Shown one piece after another: positions 8,624 to 17,889 of a stretch of DNA of 64,000 nt. Source of the DNA: Archangium sp. (GTDB lineage Bacteria; Myxococcota; Myxococcia; Myxococcales; Myxococcaceae). The position numbers and the translations under genes are program-made. Under the pieces are notes generated by a model. That model had not been told where the DNA came from, ran no database searches, and saw only the letters and a program-made list of their open reading frames with translations. How positions within the stretch are numbered: position 1 is the first letter of the stretch; each line of letters opens with the position of its first letter. The DNA is taken from the NCBI GenBank assembly GCA_030695565.1, contig JAUYRZ010000015.1, forward strand, positions 1 through 64,000. Direction: 5' to 3'.

Positions 8624-10351
8624 TCACGTGGTCGCCTCTTTCCGTCTCGGTGCGGCGGTGAGCCAGAAGTCGAGCAGCACCAGCGCGAGCACCACCAGGA
8701 TCGGCCACCACGGGCGGGGGTGTGCAGTGGCGAACGACGCGAAGGCCTGCGGCCTGGCCGGAATCACTTCCCACGCGCCGCGGGTACGCAGATCCGACTC
8801 ACGTGGATCGAGCGGCAACACCACCAACGCGTCGAACGGCTCACCGTCTTTCTCCAGCTTCCATTGGCCCGAAGCGTTGAGCGGCGGCAGGGTCAGCACG
8901 CCGCTTCCCATCACGTGACGTGACTGCCCATCGGGCGCGATCAACTCCCAGGTCGAGCCGGGGCTGGCCACCAGCGGCGTGTCTTCACCCAGCATGAGGT
9001 GCTTGCGCGGGAAGCCCGGCGTGGAGAGCCGGCTCTGCCGCACCAGGTTGCTCAGCAACACCGGCCACGCCACCGTGCGCTGAACGTTGCTGCGGCCGAT
9101 GTCGAGGTTCAGGTGAACCACGCCGTCGTCGTCTTCACTGATCAGCACCACGTCACCGGCACTCATCAGCACCCGCCCGGGGGGATTCTCGCCGGCCGTC
9201 CACACCACGCCGCCGAGCTGCACGTCATCGAGGAGCGTGTTCCCCTTCTGGGCGAAGAACGGCCCGACGAACGACTTGAGCGGCGGCTTCGCACCGAGTG
9301 TCACGCCGGCGGTGCTGCCAGGAGGACCGAAGGTGAGCAACGACGGCACGCTCAACTTCACCCCGGGCGCGACGGAGAGAAACCGCCGCAGCGCCTGCTG
9401 ACCTGCGGCATCGAGGCCCTCGAGCAGGCTGACCGTCACGTCGGCCAGGGGCGAAGGCAGCAGCGTGAGGTGGCCGTCTTCAGCGAGCGCGTCGTCAGGC
9501 AACGTCACCGTGATGGGCTGCGAGGTCTTGAAACCCACCCGCAACACCGCGGTGCCCGACGGTTGGAGCTTCACCTGCTGCTTCTGCGGCGCGTCGTCGG
9601 CTGCGCTGAAACGCACCTCGACGTTCTGGGGCGTGTCGCTGAAGTTGCCCACCCGCACCGTGACCTGCGCTTTGCCGTCTTCATCGCGGCGCTGGGCGGA
9701 GAGGAAGGCGAGGTTGTTCGCCTGTTTGCCGACGGAACGGCCTTCGACTTGAGAAGGAATGGCGACGGCGTCTCCCACTGGCCCGTCGGTGAGGAAGAAG
9801 ATGTGGTGTTCGCCTGCGCCGGAGAGCTCGCGCGCCAGCGTCAATGCGGGCGTGATGTCGTGTGCGGGCTGAGCGGGGGTCCAGCGCTCGAGCGCGGAGA
9901 GGGCGCGGTCGCGCTCTTGTTGCGGGCCGGCGATCAGGGTGGGCTTCACGCCGGTCTCGATGAGCGTGAGGACTCCGGCGTTCTCCTGCCTCGCGATGCG
10001 GGCGATCTCGGTCTTCGCGCGTTCGGTCGCCGTGCTGCCGCCGACGCGGGCGTTCATGGAGAGGCTGCCGTCGAGGATGATCACCACGTGCTGCTGGTTG
10101 ACGGCCTGGCCGCAGCGCACGTCGGAGAGGAAGAGCGCGGCGAAGAGCACCGCGAGGATCTCGAGCGCGAGAGAGCTTTCGCGGGAGAAGCGGTTGAGGC
10201 GCGGACCGGCTTCGGCGCGTTGATCGGGGGTGCGCCAGAGGAAGAGCGCGGAGACCGTGCGTGGGGGCTGGCGGCGGCGCAGGAAGTACGCGGCGACGAG
10301 TGCGGGCACGGCGGCCAGCGCGAGCAGACCCAGAGGGAAGCCGAGCGTCAT
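8624..10351 (-). CDS. BatA-like VWA domain membrane protein
   Basis: 575 residues. The N-terminus has the BatA (aerotolerance regulator N-terminal) arrangement: one membrane helix, the RRRQPPRTVSALFLW motif, then a second helix near residues 62-80. A VWA domain follows with ILDGSLSMNAR as its MIDAS loop (D-x-S-x-S near residue 93). The C-terminal half is beta-rich and extracytoplasmic and ends in one membrane helix (PILVVLALVLLDFWL) with a basic tail. Such proteins act with MoxR chaperone-type ATPases in envelope maturation or stress. It lies between the DUF58 gene upstream and the larger VWA gene downstream in the same operon. Confidence 0.85.
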   Translation of the reverse strand: MTLGFPLGLLALAAVPALVAAYFLRRRQPPRTVSALFLWRTPDQRAEAGPRLNRFSRESSLALEILAVLFAALFLSDVRCGQAVNQQHVVIILDGSLSMNARVGGSTATERAKTEIARIARQENAGVLTLIETGVKPTLIAGPQQERDRALSALERWTPAQPAHDITPALTLARELSGAGEHHIFFLTDGPVGDAVAIPSQVEGRSVGKQANNLAFLSAQRRDEDGKAQVTVRVGNFSDTPQNVEVRFSAADDAPQKQQVKLQPSGTAVLRVGFKTSQPITVTLPDDALAEDGHLTLLPSPLADVTVSLLEGLDAAGQQALRRFLSVAPGVKLSVPSLLTFGPPGSTAGVTLGAKPPLKSFVGPFFAQKGNTLLDDVQLGGVVWTAGENPPGRVLMSAGDVVLISEDDDGVVHLNLDIGRSNVQRTVAWPVLLSNLVRQSRLSTPGFPRKHLMLGEDTPLVASPGSTWELIAPDGQSRHVMGSGVLTLPPLNASGQWKLEKDGEPFDALVVLPLDPRESDLRTRGAWEVIPARPQAFASFATAHPRPWWPILVVLALVLLDFWLTAAPRRKEATT

Positions 10352-10361
10352 GGCAAGCCCA

Positions 10362-10404
10362 CTCCCCGACCCTCTCCCCCGCGGGGGAGAGGGAGACAGT
10401 TGTC
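10362..10404. repeat. CTCTCCCC-family hairpin repeat
   Basis: CCTCTCCCCC-GC-GGGGGAGAGG is a perfect 10-bp stem (10371-10392) inside a longer shared sequence that begins CTCCCCGACC and ends GACAGTTG. It lies in the 58-base gap between the DUF58 and BatA-like genes. It is one of five copies in the window. Confidence 0.85.
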
Positions 10405-10409
10405 GAGCG

Positions 10410-11261
10410 TCATGCGACCTCCACGAGCTCGTTCAGCTCGCGGCGGGCCAGGGCGTCGAGGGTGAACTCGGCCGAGGCCTGGCTCCAGCTGGCGCGCACG
10501 CGTCGGGCTGCGCCCTGCCAGAGCGAGACGTGTGCCTTCAGCCGGGCGAGGTACTGGTCCACTACGCCGGGCGTGAGGATGCGCTCGAGCACTTCACCCG
10601 ATTCAGAATCCGTCAGGCGTGCACCCGCACCACCCGAGGGGTCGAGGTCTTCCGGGTCGAGCACCTGCACCAGGGCCAGACCCGAAGCACCGCGGGCGAG
10701 CCGTTCGGCAAATGGCTCCGGTGGCGACTCGAAGAGGAAGTCACTGATCACCACCCGCAAACCACACGGACGCAGCGGCGGAGCGCGGCGAAGCGCGGCG
10801 TCGAACGGCTCGCGGCCATCGAACTCCAACGCCTCGAGCATCGCGCGCGTGGCAGGCCCACCCGCTTTGCGCACAGTACTGCCGGTGGCGATGACCACGG
10901 GATCCAGCCCACCACGCCGCGCGAGGGCGCAGACCCAGGCAGCCACTTCCCTCACCCGCGCCGCCTTCTCGTCGGAGATGGCGATGGAGGCCGAGCCGTC
11001 GACCAGCACCTCGACCCGCGGGCTCACTTCATCCTGGCGCACGCGCAGGTACAGCTCGCCGGTGCGCGCGACGGCGTTCCAGTCGATCTGCCGGAGGTCG
11101 TCGCCCGGTGCGTACTGCCGGAAGTCGTGCAGCTCGAGGCTGCTGCCCACCGACGACGCGCGCACCTCGCCCAGCTTGCCGCGATGAGGGCCGCGGGGAA
11201 GACGCAGCGCACAGCCCGCCGCCGCGCGCTCCACCACGCCTTGATCGAGCCGCACGGTCAT
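10410..11261 (-). CDS. DUF58 domain protein
   Basis: 283 residues with the DUF58 core: GSSLELHDFRQYAPGDDLRQ, IDWNAVARTGELYLR and VEVLVDGSASIAIS, the last forming a VWA-like D-x-S-x-S metal site. No membrane helix is visible. DUF58 proteins are encoded next to MoxR AAA+ ATPases and VWA membrane proteins and are thought to be part of the same complex. The start codon overlaps the stop of the upstream permease gene (ATGA), so the two are translationally coupled. Confidence 0.9.
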   Translation of the reverse strand: MTVRLDQGVVERAAAGCALRLPRGPHRGKLGEVRASSVGSSLELHDFRQYAPGDDLRQIDWNAVARTGELYLRVRQDEVSPRVEVLVDGSASIAISDEKAARVREVAAWVCALARRGGLDPVVIATGSTVRKAGGPATRAMLEALEFDGREPFDAALRRAPPLRPCGLRVVISDFLFESPPEPFAERLARGASGLALVQVLDPEDLDPSGGAGARLTDSESGEVLERILTPGVVDQYLARLKAHVSLWQGAARRVRASWSQASAEFTLDALARRELNELVEVA

Positions 11262-12691
11262 GACGAGCGCACCTCATCACGCGCGTGCAGCACCACGGCC
11301 GCCAGGAAGACGGCCATCAAGGTGACCGCGCCGAGCAGCACGATGGCGGAGTTCAACTCGGAACCCGAGCGGTCGATGAAGTTGAACAGGCCCACGAGCG
11401 GGTTGAGCGCGTTCATTTCTCTGCCCCTCGCACTGCCCTCGAACACAAGCGAGAGCGCCATCGAAGCGACGACGCCGACCACCACGCTGAGAATGAAGCC
11501 AACCCGGGTGGCCACCGGCTCGGACAGGTGGCGCAACGGGGTGAGCCGGCCCATCAACACCCCGAGTGAGAGGTAGAGCGTGGGGAAGGCGAAGGCCGCC
11601 ATCGTGCCGCGGAACGCCCGGCCGTCTGCGTTGCCATCGTTGGACACCGTGTAGTCGCCGATGAGCAGGCCCCACATCAACGCGGACAGGAAGAGCATCA
11701 CCACCGCCAGCCAGAAGCTGCGCGCCGCGCCCGGTTTGAGCCAGGAGCCCGTCGCGGCCTGACGAGGCCAGCCATCGGCCTCGGAGACGCAGAAGGCGCC
11801 TGCGATGGTGAAGAAGAAGCTGGTGATCACCTGCCCTGCCACGGCGTCTTTGGGTCGGCCCTTCTCGAGCAGAAAGACCGCCAGGCCGAAGGCCAGCCCC
11901 AGCAACCCGACGATGACGTAGGCGATGCGAGGGCCTCGCGACGCGGCCTCCGAAGGCAGCGCCAGACCCGCGGCGGCGCTCTCCAGCATCAGCCAGGTCA
12001 GGCCCCAGCTGAAGACGCCCGCGCCGATCGCGAAGTTGCGGAAGGCGTCGTTGGTGACCAGCCGATGGCCTTCTTCGGCGATCACCCACGCGAAGGCGAT
12101 GCCCGCCATGGTGCCCAGGCCCAGCAGGCCGAGCACCACGAAGTGCGCGATCGTGCGGCCGAGCTTGCTCTGCGCCTGGGTGGCGACGGCCACGCCGATG
12201 GAGGTGAGCAACGCGCTCCAGCCGGTGGCCAGCACGAGCGCGGTCACCACCTGCACGATGTCGATGCCGTTGAGGAAGTAGCTGAACAACACGAACGGCG
12301 CGCAGGCCGAGCCGAACAGCAGCGCCTGCGACATCGCGCTGACCCACTTGCCGCGAACGATGCTGTTCGCGCCCAGGCCGGTGAGCGTGAGCAGCACCCA
12401 GGTCTCGTCTTCGAGCTCACGCACCATCGAGCGGAAGGCCACGAACGGAATCACGAAGAACGTCACTGCGCCCAGCGCCGTGAGGTAGCCGCCGAAGAAG
12501 TCTTTTCCGAACGCAGTGCCGGCCGCTTCGGTGGCCTGGGCGACGGCGACGAGGGCCATCGAGAGACACACCACCAGCAACGAGCCAAAGAAGATGGCGA
12601 AGACCTTCGCGCGGAGGCCCTGACGGACCTCCTTGACCACGATGGGCCCCACCGACTCGACGAATCGTTCACTGGCCGAGAGAACGGTCAC
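11258..12691 (-). CDS. ABC-2 type transporter permease (second of pair)
   Basis: About 477 residues with roughly ten to twelve membrane helices. The N-terminus shares GPIVVKEVRQGLRAKVF with the neighbouring permease, so the two are paralogues. The start was chosen at the GTG that overlaps the stop of the upstream permease (GTGA); an ATG-equivalent codon at 12763 would overlap the neighbour by 76 bases and add Arg-rich residues. It forms an exporter with the other permease and the ATPase at 14136. The substrate is unknown. Position inside a MoxR operon suggests export or assembly of an envelope component. Confidence 0.85.
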   Translation of the reverse strand: MTVLSASERFVESVGPIVVKEVRQGLRAKVFAIFFGSLLVVCLSMALVAVAQATEAAGTAFGKDFFGGYLTALGAVTFFVIPFVAFRSMVRELEDETWVLLTLTGLGANSIVRGKWVSAMSQALLFGSACAPFVLFSYFLNGIDIVQVVTALVLATGWSALLTSIGVAVATQAQSKLGRTIAHFVVLGLLGLGTMAGIAFAWVIAEEGHRLVTNDAFRNFAIGAGVFSWGLTWLMLESAAAGLALPSEAASRGPRIAYVIVGLLGLAFGLAVFLLEKGRPKDAVAGQVITSFFFTIAGAFCVSEADGWPRQAATGSWLKPGAARSFWLAVVMLFLSALMWGLLIGDYTVSNDGNADGRAFRGTMAAFAFPTLYLSLGVLMGRLTPLRHLSEPVATRVGFILSVVVGVVASMALSLVFEGSARGREMNALNPLVGLFNFIDRSGSELNSAIVLLGAVTLMAVFLAAVVLHARDEVRSS

Positions 12692-14139
12692 GCCAGCCAC
12701 TCGGTGTCGCGCGAACGCAACGAGAAGAAGGCGGAGAACCCGAGGCCCACGGCGATGCCCCACACCAGCAGCACCAGGGGCATCGCGTCGTGTGATTGGC
12801 GCTCGATGTTGATGAGGCCCACCACCGGGTTGAGTGCGTTGAGGAAGAGATCGTCAGCGTCAGACACGATCTCCCCGATGAGCGGAGGCACACCCGTCAT
12901 CAAGACGATGAGCCCCAGGAACACGAGGCGGATCATCGCGGGCGTCTGCCAGGGCGGGTGCGGGATCCACCTCGCCACCACCACCGGCAACGAGAGCATC
13001 AACAACGCGAAGGCGGGCGCGGCCACCAGCACCAACATGGCGCCCATCGGCAGCGTGCCTTCACCCAACGCCAGGCCCGTGAAGGCCACCGCCATCAGCA
13101 TGAGCAGCGAGATGACCAGCACGAAGCCACGCAAGCCGCCGGGCTTGAGCAGCGCGTAACGCCCGCCACTGACCCAGTGCACCTTGGCCATGCCGTCGCG
13201 ATCGCTCGCCACGAACAGGCCGACCAGCGTCGCGTACACCGAGAGCGTCACGCTGCCAGCGGTGAGCACTTCGGCCTCTCCGCTGATGGACCAGCCCCAG
13301 AGGAACAGCAGCCCCGCGCCGATGAACTGGATCGCGTACACGAAGCGCGCACCGCGGGCGTAGTCCTCGGTGGCGAGTGAGAGGCGCGCCGCAGCCGACT
13401 CGAACAAGAGCAGGCCAGTGGTGATCATGCCGAACAACACCGCCAACGACGTGAGCCAGAACGCGGCGGTCGAGGTCACCTTCTGCGCGAACTCGCCGAT
13501 CAACACGGCGCCGGTGATGCCGAAGCCCAGGCCCTGCAGCAGCACACCCAGCAACACGAAGTGGAGCAGCGAGCGCACCAGCCGCGACTCCGCGAGCGTG
13601 GCGAGGCTGACGGACACCGAGACCAGGAAGATCTGGTACCCCATCGAGATCACCACGCCCACGATGATGGTGGGCAGGTCGATGCCGTTGAGGAAGTACG
13701 AGAAGAGCAGGAACGGCGTGGCGGCCGAGGCGTACAGAATGCCCTGAAGCACCGAGCTGCCCAGCTTGCCGGCGAGAATGCGGCGCGGCCCGATGCCGGT
13801 GAGCGTGAGCAACACCCAGGTCTCGTCTTCTGCTTCGCGCGCCATCGACCGATACGCGGCGTAGGGAATGACGAAGAACTGCACGAAGCCCAGGCACACG
13901 AAGTACGCGATGAAGGTGGCCTGGCCCGCCTTGTCTGCGATGCCGTCACTCGCGGCGAAGGCGAAGAGCGAGATGAAGAGGCAGGCCACCAGCATCAACG
14001 AGAAGAAGATCCAGAACACGCGGGTGCGCAGGCCCTGGCGGACCTCCTTCACCACGATGGGGTTGATTCGATCGGCGAGCTGCTCGCCGAACCGATCGAA
14101 GGCATCGGGTTCGCGCGCCGTGACGGCCTGAGCGCTCAC
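12688..14139 (-). CDS. ABC-2 type transporter permease (first of pair)
   Basis: 483 residues with about twelve hydrophobic helices. Conserved parts match the neighbouring paralogue (PIVVKEVRQGLRTRVFWIFF, EDETWVLLTLTGIG). Two distinct but homologous permeases with one ATPase suggest a heterodimeric channel. It overlaps the ATPase gene upstream (ATGA) and the second permease downstream (GTGA). Confidence 0.87.
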   Translation of the reverse strand: MSAQAVTAREPDAFDRFGEQLADRINPIVVKEVRQGLRTRVFWIFFSLMLVACLFISLFAFAASDGIADKAGQATFIAYFVCLGFVQFFVIPYAAYRSMAREAEDETWVLLTLTGIGPRRILAGKLGSSVLQGILYASAATPFLLFSYFLNGIDLPTIIVGVVISMGYQIFLVSVSVSLATLAESRLVRSLLHFVLLGVLLQGLGFGITGAVLIGEFAQKVTSTAAFWLTSLAVLFGMITTGLLLFESAAARLSLATEDYARGARFVYAIQFIGAGLLFLWGWSISGEAEVLTAGSVTLSVYATLVGLFVASDRDGMAKVHWVSGGRYALLKPGGLRGFVLVISLLMLMAVAFTGLALGEGTLPMGAMLVLVAAPAFALLMLSLPVVVARWIPHPPWQTPAMIRLVFLGLIVLMTGVPPLIGEIVSDADDLFLNALNPVVGLINIERQSHDAMPLVLLVWGIAVGLGFSAFFSLRSRDTEWLA

Positions 14140-15134
14140 TGCACCCTGCCCTTCGTGACCGACATGAACGCGTCTTCGAGGTCGTGTTCACGCGTGCGGA
14201 AGCTGGTGACGGGGATCTCCGCGTTCACCAGCACCTTGAGCACGCGCACGCTCGCCTCTTCCACCCAACCCGACGCGGGCGTGGCGCCCACCGCGAGCTC
14301 GAGGCGGAAGCGCAGCGCGTTGTTGAGCACCGAGACGTTGGTGACCAGCGGCTGCTCGAGCAGGAGCCGCTCGGTCTTCCTGGCGATCTCCTCCAACGGC
14401 ATGCCCGCGCCGGCCCACAAGGTCAGCTCGACCTCGCTGAAGGCGGCGGCGTTCGAGGTGCGGGAGAGCACCTCTTGCACGGTGCCGGTGGCGAGCAGGT
14501 GACCCTGTTCGATGATCGCGCAGGTGTCACAGATCTCGGAGAGCTCGGTGAGGATGTGGCTGGAGATCAGCACCGCCTTGCCCTGAGAAGCGAGCGCCCG
14601 CAGCAGCTCACGCAGCTCGATGCGTGCACGGGGATCGAGACCGTCGGCCGGCTCGTCGAGGATGAGCAGCTTGGGATCGTGGAGCAACGTGCGGCCCAGG
14701 GCCACGCGCTGCTTCATGCCCTTCGACAGCTCGGAGGTGAGCTTGTCTTTGAGCGGCATGAGACCGGTGAAGTCCATCACCGAGTCGACGCGCGCCTTCC
14801 GCTCGTTGCCCCGCAGCCGGTACGCGCGCGCGAAGAAGTCGAGGAACTCGAAGACGGTCATGTCGTCGTAGGTGCCGTAGCGATCCGGCATGTAGCCGAG
14901 CAACGGGCGCGCTTGATCGGGCCTTGCCACCAGCGACTTCCCATCGAGCAGCACCTCGCCGCTGGTGGGTACGTCGAGCGTGGCGATGATGCGCATGGTG
15001 GTCGACTTGCCCGCGCCGTTCGGGCCGATGAAGCCGAGAATGGTGCCGGCCGGCAGCGAGAAGGTGATGTCGTCGACCGCCTTGAGCGCGCCGTAGTAGC
15101 GGGTCAGGCCCTTCACTTCGAGAAGCGCGCTCAT
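14136..15134 (-). CDS. ABC transporter ATP-binding protein
   Basis: 332 residues. The Walker A motif is GPNGAGKST (about 37-45), the signature is LSKGMKQR, Walker B is LLILDEP, and the switch His is in SSHILTEL. A C-terminal extension of about 100 residues follows, as in drug- or lipid-exporting ABC-2 ATPases. It powers the two permeases encoded immediately downstream. It overlaps the upstream gene by four bases (ATGA). Confidence 0.92.
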   Translation of the reverse strand: MSALLEVKGLTRYYGALKAVDDITFSLPAGTILGFIGPNGAGKSTTMRIIATLDVPTSGEVLLDGKSLVARPDQARPLLGYMPDRYGTYDDMTVFEFLDFFARAYRLRGNERKARVDSVMDFTGLMPLKDKLTSELSKGMKQRVALGRTLLHDPKLLILDEPADGLDPRARIELRELLRALASQGKAVLISSHILTELSEICDTCAIIEQGHLLATGTVQEVLSRTSNAAAFSEVELTLWAGAGMPLEEIARKTERLLLEQPLVTNVSVLNNALRFRLELAVGATPASGWVEEASVRVLKVLVNAEIPVTSFRTREHDLEDAFMSVTKGRVQ

Positions 15135-16885
15135 TCTTCGAACTCCCCTCGCACCCAGTGCTCCGCGTCATTCAAGGTGGCGGAGATGCCGCCGGTGGGC
15201 ACGAGCGAAGCGCCGGTGATCTTCGCGAGGAACTGGTGGTGCTGCAGGGTGCTGCTGCCCACTGTGTCCGTCACGTCGCTGCTGAACCGGCTGGCGGCGA
15301 TGCTGCCTGCGTAAGTGAGCGTGTTGCCGGGGGCCAACTCCAGCTCTCCGCCGTCGCGAATGGGGCCTCCCGTGAAGAACTGGCCATCGACGTTGACCAG
15401 TACGCGCTCCACGCGCACGCCCAGGGCGTTCTGTGCGACCCAGCTCTCGCCCTTTCGTTTCACCACCACGCGAGCACGCGTCGGTTCGACCGAGATGAAG
15501 CCCCACTCGCGGTAGGTGCGTGACGGCACGAAGTCACCACCGAGGCTGAGGCCATCTTTCCAGGCGAGATCGGCCACGTACTTGTCGCGGCGATCTTCGA
15601 AGGGCGCGACCAACATGGTGCCGGGCCCCAGCGTGGCTTTCGAAGGCGCGAGGTTGGCGTAGTACGCGGTGACGCCGTGGGTGATGGCGCGGTGCTGCTG
15701 GCTGTCGAGCAAGGTGAAGCCGTACGACGAGGTGTGCACCGTGAAGCCGTCGGCGATGACCGAGTAGGCGATGATCAGCGCGCAGGTGATCACCGCAGTG
15801 CCGGGGATGGTGACCAGCAAGGCTGCGGGCCCACGACGGCGGGCGACCCACACGCTGCCGGGGCCGATCGCCAGGGTGAAGAGCGTGATGATGAGCAGGA
15901 AGCGGCCCAGGGGCGCCGTGGCCTGCGGGAGCAGCAGGTCTTTCTTCGCGTCGGAGTTGTAACGCCGCTCGTATTCCGGGAGCGCGCCGTGCGGGCTGAC
16001 CGGCAACGTGTCGCGGAAGACATCGAGGTCTCCGGTGGGCGGCCCGGTGGTCACCAGCAGCTTGCCGAAGCCGTAGCGCGAAGTGCCGGGACGAATGGCT
16101 TTGAGCAACGGGAAGATCGCCGCGCTGCGCACCACGCCGCCGACCAGCAGGTGGCCGCCGGTCGCGACGTAGGCCTCGAGCGCGCGGCGTTGCGACTCTT
16201 CGAGCGTGTCGAGGATGGCGCTGTCGGGCACCACGATCGCGTCGTAGCCCAGGTACGAAGCGAGCTCGCCCGGCGCTTCCCCGGGGGGAATGGCGTGCAC
16301 CTGAACGTTGGCGCCGGAGTACCGCGGGGCCTTGCCCACGTACTTCTCGAACTGCTCGGGCCTTGAGATGGTGAGCACCACGCGCTGCGGATCGTAGGTG
16401 GCCTGGAAGTACATCGAGGCGTTGGCGTCTTCCGAGATGCCCGGCCCCTCGGCGCGCACCGTGCCGTAACGCAGCTCGCTGGGCACCGGCACGTTGACCG
16501 TGCGGCGTTCGCCTGCGGTGACCTCGACGCTGCGCACCACCGAGTGCATGCCGCCGGAGACCGTGCTGCGAATGGAGAGCGTCAGCACCTGGGTGGGGCC
16601 CGAGGTGTTGTCGACGAAGAAACGCACCGGGAAGCTGCCGGAGCGGGGAGAGGGCGCGTTCGACTCCACCGAGACCTTGGTGCGGCCGCTGGCGACGTCG
16701 ATGCGATTGACCTGGGCCACTTGATAATCGAGGAGTGACACCACGCTGCTGGAGGGATCTTCGTCACGCTCCGCAGGAATGAGCGTCGGCGTCGCGACTT
16801 CGGCGGCGAGCTCGTCGGTCTCGACGTCGGCCGTCACGTCCTGGGTCACCGCGAGCAGCGCGGCGAGGAGAAAACTCTCAACCAC
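15131..16885 (-). CDS. Envelope protein with GATase-like domain and membrane helices
   Basis: 584 residues, GTG start, with an N-terminal signal peptide (VESFLLAALLAVTQ). The first ~200 residues are beta-rich and look like Ig-type domains. A Rossmann/class I amidotransferase-like segment follows (GYDAIVVPDSAILD, then EAYVATGGHLLVGG). Two or three membrane helices lie near residues 330-400, followed by another extracytoplasmic beta region. This arrangement resembles DUF4350 or GldG-like accessory proteins of ABC-2 transporters, but I cannot assign it firmly. It sits between MoxR and the ABC ATPase, overlapping both genes by a few bases. Confidence 0.7.
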   Translation of the reverse strand: MVESFLLAALLAVTQDVTADVETDELAAEVATPTLIPAERDEDPSSSVVSLLDYQVAQVNRIDVASGRTKVSVESNAPSPRSGSFPVRFFVDNTSGPTQVLTLSIRSTVSGGMHSVVRSVEVTAGERRTVNVPVPSELRYGTVRAEGPGISEDANASMYFQATYDPQRVVLTISRPEQFEKYVGKAPRYSGANVQVHAIPPGEAPGELASYLGYDAIVVPDSAILDTLEESQRRALEAYVATGGHLLVGGVVRSAAIFPLLKAIRPGTSRYGFGKLLVTTGPPTGDLDVFRDTLPVSPHGALPEYERRYNSDAKKDLLLPQATAPLGRFLLIITLFTLAIGPGSVWVARRRGPAALLVTIPGTAVITCALIIAYSVIADGFTVHTSSYGFTLLDSQQHRAITHGVTAYYANLAPSKATLGPGTMLVAPFEDRRDKYVADLAWKDGLSLGGDFVPSRTYREWGFISVEPTRARVVVKRKGESWVAQNALGVRVERVLVNVDGQFFTGGPIRDGGELELAPGNTLTYAGSIAASRFSSDVTDTVGSSTLQHHQFLAKITGASLVPTGGISATLNDAEHWVRGEFEE

Positions 16886-17873
16886 GCGGCACCTCGGGCA
16901 CGGCGGCGAGCAGTTGCTCAGCCACGTTCTCGGCGCTCACCCGCTCGAGGCCCGCTTCATACGAGAGCACCAGGCGGTGGTTGAGCACGGCGCTGGCCAT
17001 GTCTTTGACCTCGTCGAAGCCCACGTTGGGTTTGCCCCTGGCGAGCGCCCACGCGCGGGCGGAAGCAGCCAGCGCGAGCGCCGCACGAGGTGAAGCGCCG
17101 TACCGCACGAAGCGCTTCACCGAATCAGGTGCGCTCGCGGCGCTGGGGTGCGTGGCCTCGACGAGCCGCCCGATGAACTCGGCGACGGGCATGGGGAGAT
17201 GCACCCGATCGACCAACGCGAACAGAGTGGCGAGGCTGGCTCCATCGAGCACCGGTGAGAGCTGCGGCGGCTGGCCGCGGAAACGGGAGGTGAGGATGGT
17301 GGCCATCGTCTTCGCGCTGACCGGCGGCACGATCACCCGGAACATGAAGCGGTCGAGCTGAGCTTCGGGCAGCGGGTAGGTGCCTTCGAGCTCGATGGGG
17401 TTCTGCGTCGCGAGCACGAAGAAGGGCGCGGGGAGTTGATGGGTGGTGCCGAGAACCGTGACGCTGCGCTCCTGCATCGCCTCGAGCAGCGCGGATTGCG
17501 TCTTGGGCGAGCTGCGGTTGATTTCGTCGGCCAGCACCACCGAGGCGAAGAGCGGGCCCGCGCGGAAGGTGAAGGCGCGCGTCTCTGAGTCGATGACGTA
17601 GGTGCCGGTGATGTCGCCGGGCAGCAGGTCGGGGGTGAACTGGATGCGCTTGAACGGCAGATCCATCAGGCGCGCGAGGCCCTTGCAGAGCTCGGTCTTG
17701 CCGAGGCCCGGCAGACCTTCGAGGAGCAGGTGGCCGCGCGCGAGGATCGCCGTGGTGACGCGATCGACCACCGAGGTCTGATCGATCAAGACCTGGTTGA
17801 GTCCGGCTTTGAGCCTGGCGATCGACTCGCCTGCGGCCTGGACTTCCTGCGGCGTGAGCAGCTGATCCGACAC
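16878..17873 (-). CDS. MoxR family AAA+ ATPase
   Basis: 331 residues, GTG start. Walker A is GLPGLGKTE (about 57-65), Walker B with the sensor region is VVLADEINRSSPKTQSAL, and sensor 1 is FVLATQNP. It ends in the MoxR C-terminal lid. MoxR proteins are chaperone-like ATPases working with VWA and DUF58 partners, all encoded downstream in the same run. A second MoxR in the window (62175) belongs to a different cluster. Confidence 0.93.
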   Translation of the reverse strand: MSDQLLTPQEVQAAGESIARLKAGLNQVLIDQTSVVDRVTTAILARGHLLLEGLPGLGKTELCKGLARLMDLPFKRIQFTPDLLPGDITGTYVIDSETRAFTFRAGPLFASVVLADEINRSSPKTQSALLEAMQERSVTVLGTTHQLPAPFFVLATQNPIELEGTYPLPEAQLDRFMFRVIVPPVSAKTMATILTSRFRGQPPQLSPVLDGASLATLFALVDRVHLPMPVAEFIGRLVEATHPSAASAPDSVKRFVRYGASPRAALALAASARAWALARGKPNVGFDEVKDMASAVLNHRLVLSYEAGLERVSAENVAEQLLAAVPEVPRG

Positions 17874-17889
17874 GTGGACTCCCCTCGAA